From contig NZ_WXUB01000001.1 in NCBI RefSeq assembly GCF_011799805.1, positions 310,001 through 374,000 on the forward strand: a stretch of DNA of 64,000 nt, written 5' to 3'. Shown here piece by piece: positions 43,693 to 51,373 of the stretch. A program made the translations under genes and the position numbers. Source of the stretch: Maribellus sediminis (GTDB lineage: Bacteria; Bacteroidota; Bacteroidia; Bacteroidales; Prolixibacteraceae). The notes under the pieces were generated by a model. It worked only from the letters and a program-made list of their open reading frames with translations. It had not been told where the DNA came from and did no database searches. Position 1 is the first letter of the stretch; each line of letters opens with the position of its first letter.

Positions 43693-43821
43693 CGTATCTT
43701 GGTTATGAAGAATTAGTGACTGAAGCTTTTGGCAACAGGCACGAAATAAGTAATTTTTGACTTGAATGAGAAAAAAAACACCTCAGAGAATAGCGGGCAA
43801 TGATAATTTATAAAGTGTCTA

Positions 43822-43994
43822 AAAAACAAAATTAAATTAAGGCATCAGCCCTCAAATTAATGACAGGATTATTGCTGTTAATTAAGATGGAATCCGCCTC
43901 TGAGAGCAGGGGCGCTTTTCGAGTTACAATACACTCTATTCTATATGTTGTTCAATCCATGACTCAGGCATCCTAAGATGTGTGGTTTTTTATT
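43822..43994 (+). pseudogene. decayed duplicate of the 3' end of the 40761 gene plus its terminator
   Basis: The stretch ACAAAATTAAATTAAGGCATC aligns with the last codons of the gene ending at 41108, followed by AATTAATGAC, the same CGCCTCTG-AGAG-CAGGGGCG hairpin (43895-43914) and GATGTGTGGTTTTTT. No open frame remains. It is a remnant of duplication on the far side of the TPR lipoprotein gene and fills most of the gap 43693-44057. Confidence 0.6.
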
Positions 43995-44057
43995 GACAAA
44001 TAGTTGCTTTTTGTAATTCACATTTTGTAAATTGCATTTTGCGAAAAATATTGAATA

Positions 44058-45191
44058 ATGAAAATGATTCGTCCTACAACACCTTTCCCCACAACAGGAT
44101 ATTACGGGCCGTTGTATTTTTGCGACAGGAAAGAGGAAACTGACACGTTAATTTCGAATATTAATGGGGGGCAGTCAACGACCTTGGTTGCTATCAGAAG
44201 AATAGGGAAAACCGGACTAATAAAACATTTGCAACATCTGATGTCGGATAAGCTAATTTGTATCTATACCGATATCTTGCCAACGGAGAATAGTATCGAT
44301 TTTCTTAATTCCCTCACAACAGCTATCCTGAATTCAGTGCCCGAAAAGACAGGATTCGGTAAAAAAATCTGGAATTTTATTAAATCTTTACGCCCCGTAA
44401 TTTCCTTTGATTCACTTTCGGGCGAGCCAAATGTTACTTTTAATGTTCAGCCAAGCGAAAGCGAACATCAGATAGAATCGCTCTTTGCCTTTTTAGAAAA
44501 GCAGAATGAACGGGTATTTTTTGCGATCGATGAATTTCAGCAAATCCTGAATTATCCTGAAAAAAACGTAGAGGCATGGTTGCGAAGAATCATTCAGCAG
44601 TTAAAAAATGTAGTCTTTATATTTTCAGGAAGCCAACAACATCTGATGAATGAGATTTTTACTAATCCTGCAAAACCGTTTTTCAGAAGTACTCAATTTC
44701 TTAAGTTGGATAAAATTGATGTTGAAGCATACCAAGCGTTTATTCAATCGAAATTTTTGGAAAACAGGAAAAGCATCTTACCGGAAACTGTTGCCGAAAT
44801 GCTGGAGTGGACAAATGTACACACCTATTATGTGCAATTGCTTTGTAACAGGGTTTTTATTAACTCAGGCAGGAGTATCAATACTGAAACCTGGCATGCA
44901 GAGGCGTTAAAAATTTTAAAGGAACAAGAGTATGTATTTTTCGGTTACCGCGATATGCTTACCAAACAGCAGTGGAATTTACTAAAAGCTATTGCAACTG
45001 AAGGAAAAGTATATAACATTACATCGAAAGATTTTATGCAGAACCATAAATTAGGTAGTCCTTCAACGGTAAATCGTTCCGTTAACTCACTATTGAATAA
45101 GGAGTTGATTTTTAAAGAACATGATAATGATGGACGATTGTATTATAGTGTTTATGATGTACTTTTTCAACGTTGGATTCAAAATTTGTAA
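44058..45191 (+). CDS. AAA-type ATPase of the archaeal-ATPase (PF01637-like) family
   Basis: The 377-residue protein has a P-loop AIRRIGKT (45-52) in which the usual first Gly is replaced by Ala. The Walker B block is VFFAIDEFQQI, a sensor-like FIFSGSQQHLM follows, and the C-terminal winged-helix region (about 290-370) includes STVNRSVNSLLNKELI. Relatives are STAND/AAA switch ATPases found near defence, toxin or regulatory genes; the role is usually unknown. It ends 3 bp before lplA, an unexpected neighbour, and begins just after a decayed repeat. Three TTTTGTAA/TTTTGCG direct repeats with 14-bp spacing precede it. Confidence 0.8.
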   Translation: MKMIRPTTPFPTTGYYGPLYFCDRKEETDTLISNINGGQSTTLVAIRRIGKTGLIKHLQHLMSDKLICIYTDILPTENSIDFLNSLTTAILNSVPEKTGFGKKIWNFIKSLRPVISFDSLSGEPNVTFNVQPSESEHQIESLFAFLEKQNERVFFAIDEFQQILNYPEKNVEAWLRRIIQQLKNVVFIFSGSQQHLMNEIFTNPAKPFFRSTQFLKLDKIDVEAYQAFIQSKFLENRKSILPETVAEMLEWTNVHTYYVQLLCNRVFINSGRSINTETWHAEALKILKEQEYVFFGYRDMLTKQQWNLLKAIATEGKVYNITSKDFMQNHKLGSPSTVNRSVNSLLNKELIFKEHDNDGRLYYSVYDVLFQRWIQNL

Positions 45192-45193
45192 AT

Positions 45194-46141
45194 ATGCTTT
45201 GCATTCAATTAAAAAACACCAATCCATTCTTTTGCCTGGCAGCCGAAGAGTACCTGCTCAAGACTTTTTCTGATGACATTTTTATGCTCTGGCAAAGCGA
45301 GAACACCGTGGTAGTTGGCAAACACCAAAATGCGCTGGGGGAGATCAATTATCCCTTTGTTCGCGAAAACGGCATTACTGTTGCGCGTCGTATTTCAGGT
45401 GGCGGAACCGTTTTTCATGATGCAGGAAACGTGAATTTCAGCTTTATAAAAAATGTGAGCAGTCCGGCCGAGATCAGTTTTAAGATGTTTACCGAACCGG
45501 TGGTTGAAGCATTGGCACAACTCGGTGTTACCGCAACAACATCGGGGAGAAACGATTTGCTGATCGAAGGCTTGAAAATTTCAGGCAATGCAGAACATGT
45601 TTATAAAAACCGCGTGTTGCACCACGGAACGCTGCTTTTTAATTCCGATCTCGGAAACCTTGGACAAGCTATAAAAGTCGTTCCGGGGAAATATGAAGGG
45701 AAGGCTGTTCAGTCGAATCGTAGCCAGGTAGCCAATATTTCAACCTTTTTACCGCAACCAGTGCAAGTGGATAAATTTGTTGATTTTTTGATCGAGGTTC
45801 AGCTTAAGAAAGATGGAAACAGCATTTATGAGCTCACGGAAGCGGATATCGAAATCGTTTCGAAGCTGGCAATGGAAAAGTTTGTTACATGGGATTGGAG
45901 CTACGGCTATTCACCAAAATACACGTTTAAAAATACGGTTGAAATTAACAACAAAACGCTCCGTATTTTTCTCGAGGTGAAAAAAGGGATTATCCTGAAT
46001 GCTAAGTTCGAAGGCAATTACTTTGTGGAACCCTATACCACCGAGCTTTCCGCATTGTTAATAGGTAAGCGTCATTTTTACGAAGACATTCAGACTGTTC
46101 TCAAAACAAAGAACGAAGCCTTGATTTACGCGTTCTTCTAA
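45194..46141 (+). CDS. lplA: lipoate--protein ligase
   Basis: The 315-residue enzyme has the lipoate-binding motif ARRISGGGTVFHDAGNVNFSF, the catalytic-lysine block SGRNDLLIEGLKISGNAEH, and the C-terminal accessory domain. It activates free lipoate with ATP and attaches it to dehydrogenase E2 or GcvH lysines. The ATG at 45194 is chosen because the alternative TTG at 45173 lies inside the upstream gene and adds no conserved sequence. The endogenous lipoylation gene lipB is at the far end of the window. Confidence 0.92.
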   Translation: MLCIQLKNTNPFFCLAAEEYLLKTFSDDIFMLWQSENTVVVGKHQNALGEINYPFVRENGITVARRISGGGTVFHDAGNVNFSFIKNVSSPAEISFKMFTEPVVEALAQLGVTATTSGRNDLLIEGLKISGNAEHVYKNRVLHHGTLLFNSDLGNLGQAIKVVPGKYEGKAVQSNRSQVANISTFLPQPVQVDKFVDFLIEVQLKKDGNSIYELTEADIEIVSKLAMEKFVTWDWSYGYSPKYTFKNTVEINNKTLRIFLEVKKGIILNAKFEGNYFVEPYTTELSALLIGKRHFYEDIQTVLKTKNEALIYAFF

Positions 46142-46183
46142 TTCACAAAATTAGTATTCCCGAAATTTCCGGAAACAAGTGAT

Positions 46184-46879
46184 TCAGAATTTACGACTCA
46201 TGTACTTTTCCGCACCGTTGACTAAAATATCGGGATCAGATTTTGCACTTTTTGTTATTACGACGATGGCCGGTGGTGCATCTTTTAATGTCGAATTAAA
46301 ATTTAGCTGGGTAAAATAAATCTCTTTTATATCTGCAGGATCAAGTGCTAAAAATTCATTTTTATCTTTAAATCTATCATCAACAAGAAATGCCACACGA
46401 TTGTAGCTTAAATTTGAATTAGCCAAAAGTTTTCCGGGAAACTCTTTTCGAACCAATTCCTCCATACTTTTGTATTTCGCGTATTTATTGGCTTCTTCAG
46501 CCAATAGCAACTGATTCAGTTCGTCTGCTGTCATTGTTGGTAAATAAGCCAAAGCCCGTCCAGTATTTTTACTGCCGGCTTTTATCATCATATTGATATG
46601 AAGTTCTTCTGTGTCAGGTTTTATTTTAATGGTTTGTTTATAGAATCCACTACCCGAAATAACTAGTTTCATTTCCTCATTCCCGGGAACTCTGAAGTTA
46701 CCTTTTAAATCGCTGAACACGGATTCTTTTTCACCATTGACTTGTATTTGAATTCCTTTCAATGGAATACTGTCGAATGCAGTTACCATTCCAAGCAGAT
46801 TTTTATTCTGTGAATTTCCTGATTGTGCAAGGAGAATGCAGATGACGATTGCGGCTAAGGTTAAATAATTTGTTTTCAT
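46184..46879 (-). CDS. secreted carboxypeptidase-like/plug-like domain protein, function unknown
   Basis: The 231-residue protein starts at MKTNYLTL with a signal peptide (ending SGNSQ). A carboxypeptidase-regulatory-like domain (about 25-95, LLGMVTAFDSIPLKGIQIQVNGEKESVFSDLKGNFRVP) is followed by a segment resembling a TonB-receptor plug (about 160-225, VAFLVDDRFKDKNEFLALDPADIKEIYFTQL, then AIVVITKS), but no barrel. It looks like a receptor N-terminus living alone, possibly as a periplasmic adaptor or signalling module. The longer reading from 46981 adds 34 residues without support. Confidence 0.65.
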   Translation of the reverse strand: MKTNYLTLAAIVICILLAQSGNSQNKNLLGMVTAFDSIPLKGIQIQVNGEKESVFSDLKGNFRVPGNEEMKLVISGSGFYKQTIKIKPDTEELHINMMIKAGSKNTGRALAYLPTMTADELNQLLLAEEANKYAKYKSMEELVRKEFPGKLLANSNLSYNRVAFLVDDRFKDKNEFLALDPADIKEIYFTQLNFNSTLKDAPPAIVVITKSAKSDPDILVNGAEKYMSRKF

Positions 46880-47002
46880 TTGAGTAGCATTTGAGTTTAA
46901 CAATAAATATAGCGGAAATATTTCTTTTTCGCAAGAATAATTATTGATTGCAAATTCAGCCCGGGACTCATAAGCGATCAATACATCGCTTCAAGCCAGC
47001 CA

Positions 47003-47033
47003 TAAAAAAGCGCGCCACAAAACTGCAGCGCGC
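47003..47033 (-). terminator. terminator of trpB2
   Basis: On the minus strand GCGCGC (47033-47028) pairs with GCGCGC (47015-47010) and is followed by TTTTTT. Confidence 0.75.
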
Positions 47034-47062
47034 CATTCCAATATTCTAATCTTCCAACCTTC

Positions 47063-48439
47063 CTATTTTGGCAATGGGTAGCCTTCCAGTTTTTTCAGGT
47101 TGGCAGCAATTTCCGATTCCGGGTACTCGTAATCGTGTAATTCGCCGGCCAGGTATTTGTTGTAACCTACCAGGTCCATCAATCCATGTCCGCTAAAGTT
47201 GAAAAGAATCACTTTTTCCTTGCCTTCTTCTTTCGCTTTTTTAGCTTCGCGAATGGTAGCGGCAATGGCATGAGTGGTTTCCGGTGCCGGAATAATACCT
47301 TCGGTTTTTGCAAACAATAAACCGGCTTCGAAACATTCGCTTTGATGAACGGCAATCGCATCCATTAAGCCATCGCGCAGGGCAGCACTTACCAGTGGTG
47401 CCATTCCGTGATAGCGTAATCCACCGGCGTGTATTGGTGCAGGCACAAAGTTGTGTCCAAGGCTGTTCATGGCCAGCAGCGGAGTCATTTGAGCCACATC
47501 GCCGTTATCGTAAATAAACGGTGCTTTTGTAAGGGTCGGGCAGCTAAAAGGTTCTGCACCAATAATCTGAATGTCGGCACCGTTGATTTTATCGTACATG
47601 AAAGGGAACGAAAGTCCGGCAAAGTTACTTCCACCACCGCAGCAACCGATAACTACATCGGGTTTATCGATACCAACTTTGGCCAGCTGTTTTTTGGCTT
47701 CAAGACCAATAACAGTTTGGTGAAGCATTACGTGGTTCAGAACCGATCCCAGCGAGTAACGTGTTTGGCCGGAGGTGTCGCTTACTGCAGCTTCAACAGC
47801 TTCAGAAATTGCAATTCCCAGACTACCCGGAGTATCAGGAAACTGAGCCAGGATATCGCGGCCGGCCTGTGTTTCAGTACTCGGACTGGCAACACATTTT
47901 CCGCCCCAGGTTTCCATCATCATTTTACGAAATGGTTTCTGATCGAAACTAACGCGTACCATATAAACTTTACACTCAATGCCGCCAATTTGCGCACAGG
48001 CATACGATAAGGCAGAACCCCATTGTCCGGCACCGGTTTCGGTGGTCAGTTTTTTAATACCAAACTGTTTATTGTACCAGGCTTGTGCTACAGCCGTATT
48101 TGGTTTGTGACTTCCGGCTGGCGAGACACCTTCGTTTTTGTAATAAATTTTTGCCGGTGTTCCAAGTGCTGCTTCCAGTTCGTAAGCGCGAATCAGCGGA
48201 CTTGGTCTCCACTGGATTAAGATGTCGCGAATACCTTCAGGAATATCTATCCAGCGTTCCTGGCTTACTTCCTGTTCCACCAGGTTCATCGGGAAAACAG
48301 GCGCCAGCATTTCCGGATTTACCGGATTACCGTCAGGGCCAAGTGGCGGATTTAAAGGTGTTGGCAGATCGGGTGCCAGGTTATACCATTGCTTGGGGAA
48401 TTCCGACTCTTCTAGAAAAATCTTCTTTTGTCTGGTCAT
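47063..48439 (-). CDS. tryptophan synthase beta chain-like protein (TrpB2)
   Basis: The 458-residue PLP enzyme has the Schiff-base lysine K112 in [12 protein letters not shown], the phosphate-binding [11 protein letters not shown] loop and the TrpB2-specific N-terminal extension and [15 protein letters not shown] block. TrpB2 makes tryptophan from indole and serine, or salvages indole, without a tight TrpA partner. No other trp biosynthesis gene is adjacent. A short leader peptide with two Trp codons and a terminator hairpin lie upstream on the same strand, so attenuation by charged tRNA(Trp) is likely. Confidence 0.92.
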   Translation of the reverse strand: MTRQKKIFLEESEFPKQWYNLAPDLPTPLNPPLGPDGNPVNPEMLAPVFPMNLVEQEVSQERWIDIPEGIRDILIQWRPSPLIRAYELEAALGTPAKIYYKNEGVSPAGSHKPNTAVAQAWYNKQFGIKKLTTETGAGQWGSALSYACAQIGGIECKVYMVRVSFDQKPFRKMMMETWGGKCVASPSTETQAGRDILAQFPDTPGSLGIAISEAVEAAVSDTSGQTRYSLGSVLNHVMLHQTVIGLEAKKQLAKVGIDKPDVVIGCCGGGSNFAGLSFPFMYDKINGADIQIIGAEPFSCPTLTKAPFIYDNGDVAQMTPLLAMNSLGHNFVPAPIHAGGLRYHGMAPLVSAALRDGLMDAIAVHQSECFEAGLLFAKTEGIIPAPETTHAIAATIREAKKAKEEGKEKVILFNFSGHGLMDLVGYNKYLAGELHDYEYPESEIAANLKKLEGYPLPK

Positions 48440-48583
48440 GATTGTCTATTTTTTTGGTTGATAATTCTATTTTAGGAGTGAGTACAAAGTACATAGTACT
48501 GAGAGATCCAATGGAATCTCCTCTTTGCACCATCTAGTATGTCTGTCTCACTACTCATATCTCATAATCTATTTATCTAATAA

Positions 48584-48624
48584 TAAAAAAAGGGACCTGC
48601 TGCGTACACAACAAATCCCTTTTT
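48584..48624 (-). terminator. attenuator hairpin in the trpB2 leader
   Basis: On the minus strand AAAAAGGGA (48624-48616) pairs with TCCCTTTTT (48595-48587), an inner TGTTG-CAGCA stem is possible, and a T run follows. It lies 8 nt after the leader-peptide stop and about 145 nt before trpB2. A weak -7 candidate TAGCTTTA (48744-48737) lies before the leader peptide. Confidence 0.65.
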
Positions 48625-48631
48625 CCGGCCT

Positions 48632-48718
48632 TTACCGCAAATTCATAGCATTATCCCGCACTTCCATTTTCACGTTGCGCCAGTTCCATTCCTTTCCGTA
48701 TATAGGCTCTTTATACAT
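48632..48718 (-). CDS. putative Trp leader peptide of trpB2
   Basis: A 28-codon frame begins MYKEPIYGKE, contains W11-N-W13, and ends TAA just before the attenuator hairpin. Trp is normally the rarest residue, so two in three codons in a short pre-terminator frame before a tryptophan-synthase gene points to a leader peptide that senses tRNA(Trp) charging. It is inferred from position and codons only. Confidence 0.6.
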   Translation of the reverse strand: MYKEPIYGKEWNWRNVKMEVRDNAMNLR

Positions 48719-48821
48719 TCTCGTTTCAGTGAAGCGTAAAGCTAATTATTATTTTTTATCGCGAAAACATTTCGGTTTGTAAAATGACTTCAAATTGAGT
48801 GTCGTTTCGTTCTACATCGTT

Positions 48822-48829
48822 TATTTTTG
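48822..48829 (+). promoter_or_regulatory. possible -7 element of ybaK
   Basis: TATTTTTG fits TAnnTTTG. A TTG lies 24 bp upstream (48795), slightly far. The resulting leader would contain the CAATCT repeats. Confidence 0.35.
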
Positions 48830-48870
48830 CAACAGTTATTCGATTGGTTTTATGTTTGAAATGACCGATT

Positions 48871-48907
48871 CAATCTCCATCAATCTCTTTTCAATCTTTC
48901 TCAATCT
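48871..48907 (+). repeat. four CAATCT direct repeats spaced 10-11 bp
   Basis: CAATCT occurs at 48871, 48881, 48892 and 48902. One-turn spacing can indicate a protein-binding array, or simple slippage in a T/C-rich tract, before ybaK. Confidence 0.4.
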
Positions 48908-48981
48908 TTTCCGATTTATTCGAAGAAGCAGTTGTTCGATAGAAATTAGTTTTCAAAATTTGTGGACAGAAATTCAATACA

Positions 48982-49455
48982 ATGAAAAAGACAAACGCCG
49001 CGCGCTTTCTCGACACTAAAAAGGTGAAATACGATTTGGTTGAATACGATGTTGATGAAGCGGATTTAAGTGCCGTTCATGTTGCTGAAACGCTGGGACA
49101 GAATGTGGAGCAGGTTTTTAAAACGCTGGTTTTACGCGGAAATGCCAATGGAATATTTGTGGCGATTATTCCGGGAAATGCAGAGTTAAACCTGAAAAAA
49201 GCAGCAAAAGTTTCGGGTAACAAAAATGCCGAGATGGTGGCTATGAAAGAACTCTTGCCATTGACCGGTTATATTCGCGGAGCCTGTTCGCCATTTGGCA
49301 TGAAAAAGAACTATCCTCTGTTTATTCATGACAGCTGCCTGAATTACGACTTTATTTTTGTGAGTGCCGGAAAGCGCGGAATGCAAATTCAGATCGATCC
49401 GAAAGATCTAATTTCCTGTGCAAATGCCCGGGTTTGCGATTTAATTAATGTGTAA
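48982..49455 (+). CDS. ybaK: YbaK/EbsC-type Cys-tRNA(Pro) deacylase
   Basis: This 157-residue protein has the YbaK fold with the start motif KTNAARFLDTKKVKYDLVEYD, QVFKTLVLRG with the catalytic lysine, and GYIRGACSPFGMKK. It hydrolyses Cys mischarged on tRNA(Pro), a translation-quality role. It is full-length and cytoplasmic. The neighbour trpS is also a translation gene, though the two are probably transcribed separately. Confidence 0.93.
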   Translation: MKKTNAARFLDTKKVKYDLVEYDVDEADLSAVHVAETLGQNVEQVFKTLVLRGNANGIFVAIIPGNAELNLKKAAKVSGNKNAEMVAMKELLPLTGYIRGACSPFGMKKNYPLFIHDSCLNYDFIFVSAGKRGMQIQIDPKDLISCANARVCDLINV

Positions 49456-49542
49456 TTGGCAGATATTCAGCCACATTCTTCTTTGATAGGGCTTTTTGTT
49501 TAATCGCTTGCTTTTTAGCTTTTTACTTTCCTGCTGAATGTC

Positions 49543-49550
49543 TATTTTTG
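49543..49550 (+). promoter_or_regulatory. possible -7 element of trpS
   Basis: TATTTTTG fits TAnnTTTG. The -33 region is only T-rich (TTTT near 49521), so the call is tentative. Confidence 0.35.
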
Positions 49551-49578
49551 CAGCTACTTAAAAATCAGAATAGTTAAG

Positions 49579-50580
49579 ATGAATAAACCGACAGTTGTAA
49601 GCGGAATAAGACCCACAGGATATTTGCACCTTGGAAATTACTTTGGAGCCGTGCAAAACTTTATACGTATGCAGGATGATTTCAACTGCTACTTTTTTAT
49701 AGCCGATATTCACTCGCTGACCACACATCCAACGCCTGAAAATTTGCAGTCGGGTGTGCGTCAGGTCCTGGCTGAGTATTTGGCCTGTGGAATCGATCCA
49801 GAAAAATCGACGATCTTTATACAAAGCGATGTTCCCGAAGTGTCGGAATTGTATGCTTTTCTGAATATGAACGCTTATTTGGGTGAGTTGGAGCGTACCA
49901 CTTCGTTTAAAGACAAAGCCCGCCAGCAACCCGATAACGTAAATGCCGGTTTGCTGACTTACCCTGTTCTAATGGCTGCTGACATCATTATTCATAAAGC
50001 GCATTTTGTACCGGTTGGAAAAGACCAGGAACAAAACCTGGAAATGGCGCGCAAGTTTGCCAAACGTTTTAATCGCATGTACAAAAGCGATGTATTCCCC
50101 ATCCCGCGTCCCTATACTTTCGGTGGTGGTGATATGATAAAAGTTCCGGGCCTCGACGGCAGCGGTAAAATGGGTAAATCGGAAGGAAATGCCATTAATT
50201 TATACGAGGATCCTAAGTCGATCCGCAAAAAAGTAATGCGAGCCGTAACCGATGCAGGACCAACTGAAATGAACCAGGAAAAACCTGAGGCAGTTCAAAA
50301 TCTTTTTACGCTGCTCGATATTGTATCAACACCTGATACCGTAGCTCATTTCGATGAATTGTACAACAAATGCGAAATTCGATACGGCGACTTGAAAAAA
50401 CAACTGGCCGAGGATATAATTGCCTACACTTCACCGATCCGCGAACGTATTATCGATATTCTGGAAGACGACGCTTACCTGGCAAAAGTGGCTAAATTGG
50501 GTGCTGAAAAAGCCCGTGAATCGGCTGTTAAAACTTTGCAGGAAGTTAAAGACGTTATTGGCTTCAGGAAACTGTTTTAA
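49579..50580 (+). CDS. trpS: tryptophan--tRNA ligase
   Basis: The 333-residue class I synthetase has the HIGH-like motif in GIRPTGYLHLGNYFGA (near residue 18) and the KMSKS-like KMGKSEGNAI. It also has the AADIIIHKAHFVPVGKDQEQNLEMAR block that binds tryptophanyl adenylate. It charges tRNA(Trp), the molecule the trpB2 leader would sense. Length is normal. Confidence 0.97.
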   Translation: MNKPTVVSGIRPTGYLHLGNYFGAVQNFIRMQDDFNCYFFIADIHSLTTHPTPENLQSGVRQVLAEYLACGIDPEKSTIFIQSDVPEVSELYAFLNMNAYLGELERTTSFKDKARQQPDNVNAGLLTYPVLMAADIIIHKAHFVPVGKDQEQNLEMARKFAKRFNRMYKSDVFPIPRPYTFGGGDMIKVPGLDGSGKMGKSEGNAINLYEDPKSIRKKVMRAVTDAGPTEMNQEKPEAVQNLFTLLDIVSTPDTVAHFDELYNKCEIRYGDLKKQLAEDIIAYTSPIRERIIDILEDDAYLAKVAKLGAEKARESAVKTLQEVKDVIGFRKLF

Positions 50581-50617
50581 ATGATATTCACCCGGTGAAT
50601 AGTCCATTGAAAAAATT

Positions 50618-51193
50618 ATGAGCATAGAAAGAGAACTACAAAAACGCACTACGGTTTGTGAACTGTGCGGCGCGTCGGAAAACCTGGGAGTTTATACTGT
50701 TGCCCCGGCAACACAGGAAAGCGAAAAGGACAGCATTTATATTTGTGAAACCTGTTCGTCGCAGATTGAAAATCCAGAAAGTATGGATGCCAACCACTGG
50801 CGCTGTTTAAACGACAGCATGTGGAGTACCGTGCCTGCTGTTCAGGTGGTGGCCTGGCGCATGTTAAACCGTTTGAAAACTGAAGGATGGCCACAGGATC
50901 TGCTCGAAATGCTTTACCTCGATGAAGAAACAAAAGCCTGGGCAGAAGCTACCGGCGAAGGGATCGATCCGGATGATGTGGTTCGTCACCTGGATAGTAA
51001 CGGTGCCGTTTTACAGACCGGTGATACCGTGGTTTTAATAAAAGACCTGAACGTAAAAGGCGGAGGTTTTACAGCCAAACGCGGAACCGCTGTTCGGAAC
51101 ATCATGTTGGTTCACGATAATCCCGAACAGATTGAGGGAAAGGTAAACGGTCAGCAAATCGTTATTCTTACCCAGTATGTAAAGAAGAACTAA
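50618..51193 (+). CDS. PhnA/YjdM-family zinc-ribbon protein
   Basis: The 191-residue protein has an N-terminal zinc ribbon (C14-x2-C17 and ICETC) and a C-terminal SH3-like PhnA domain (about 118-188, GDTVVLIKDLNVKGGGFTAKRGTAVRNIML). The family was first linked to phosphonate use by gene position in E. coli, but it is not a phosphonoacetate hydrolase and its role is unclear. It lies 38 bp after trpS and may share its transcript. It has no Pho box. Confidence 0.85.
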   Translation: MSIERELQKRTTVCELCGASENLGVYTVAPATQESEKDSIYICETCSSQIENPESMDANHWRCLNDSMWSTVPAVQVVAWRMLNRLKTEGWPQDLLEMLYLDEETKAWAEATGEGIDPDDVVRHLDSNGAVLQTGDTVVLIKDLNVKGGGFTAKRGTAVRNIMLVHDNPEQIEGKVNGQQIVILTQYVKKN

Positions 51194-51233
51194 GATTTTT
51201 AAAGAGGAAACTCCGAAGATATATTTAAACCGA

Positions 51234-51267
51234 GCCGGTTCGTCAGTTGACGAATCGGCTTTTTTTA
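51234..51267 (+). terminator. terminator after the PhnA-family gene
   Basis: A 12-bp stem with one wobble (51234-51245 with 51248-51259) is followed by TTTTTTT. Confidence 0.85.
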
Positions 51268-51373
51268 TGCCTTGTTTGTGCGAGAACTACAAAACAGCTT
51301 ATATTCGTAAATCTAAACCAGGTTAAGGGGAATAAATTCGATTTATTGTTCCCGTTAAACTAAATCAATACCG

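Noticed and set aside
47429-48010. 193-codon plus-strand open frame inside trpB2
   Set aside because: It lies wholly antisense to a conserved enzyme gene and its translation shows no domain; it is a shadow frame.
50618-51193. Phosphonate-use gene as part of the phosphate island
   Set aside because: The PhnA name is historical, there is no Pho box or phosphonate gene nearby, and it follows trpS closely.
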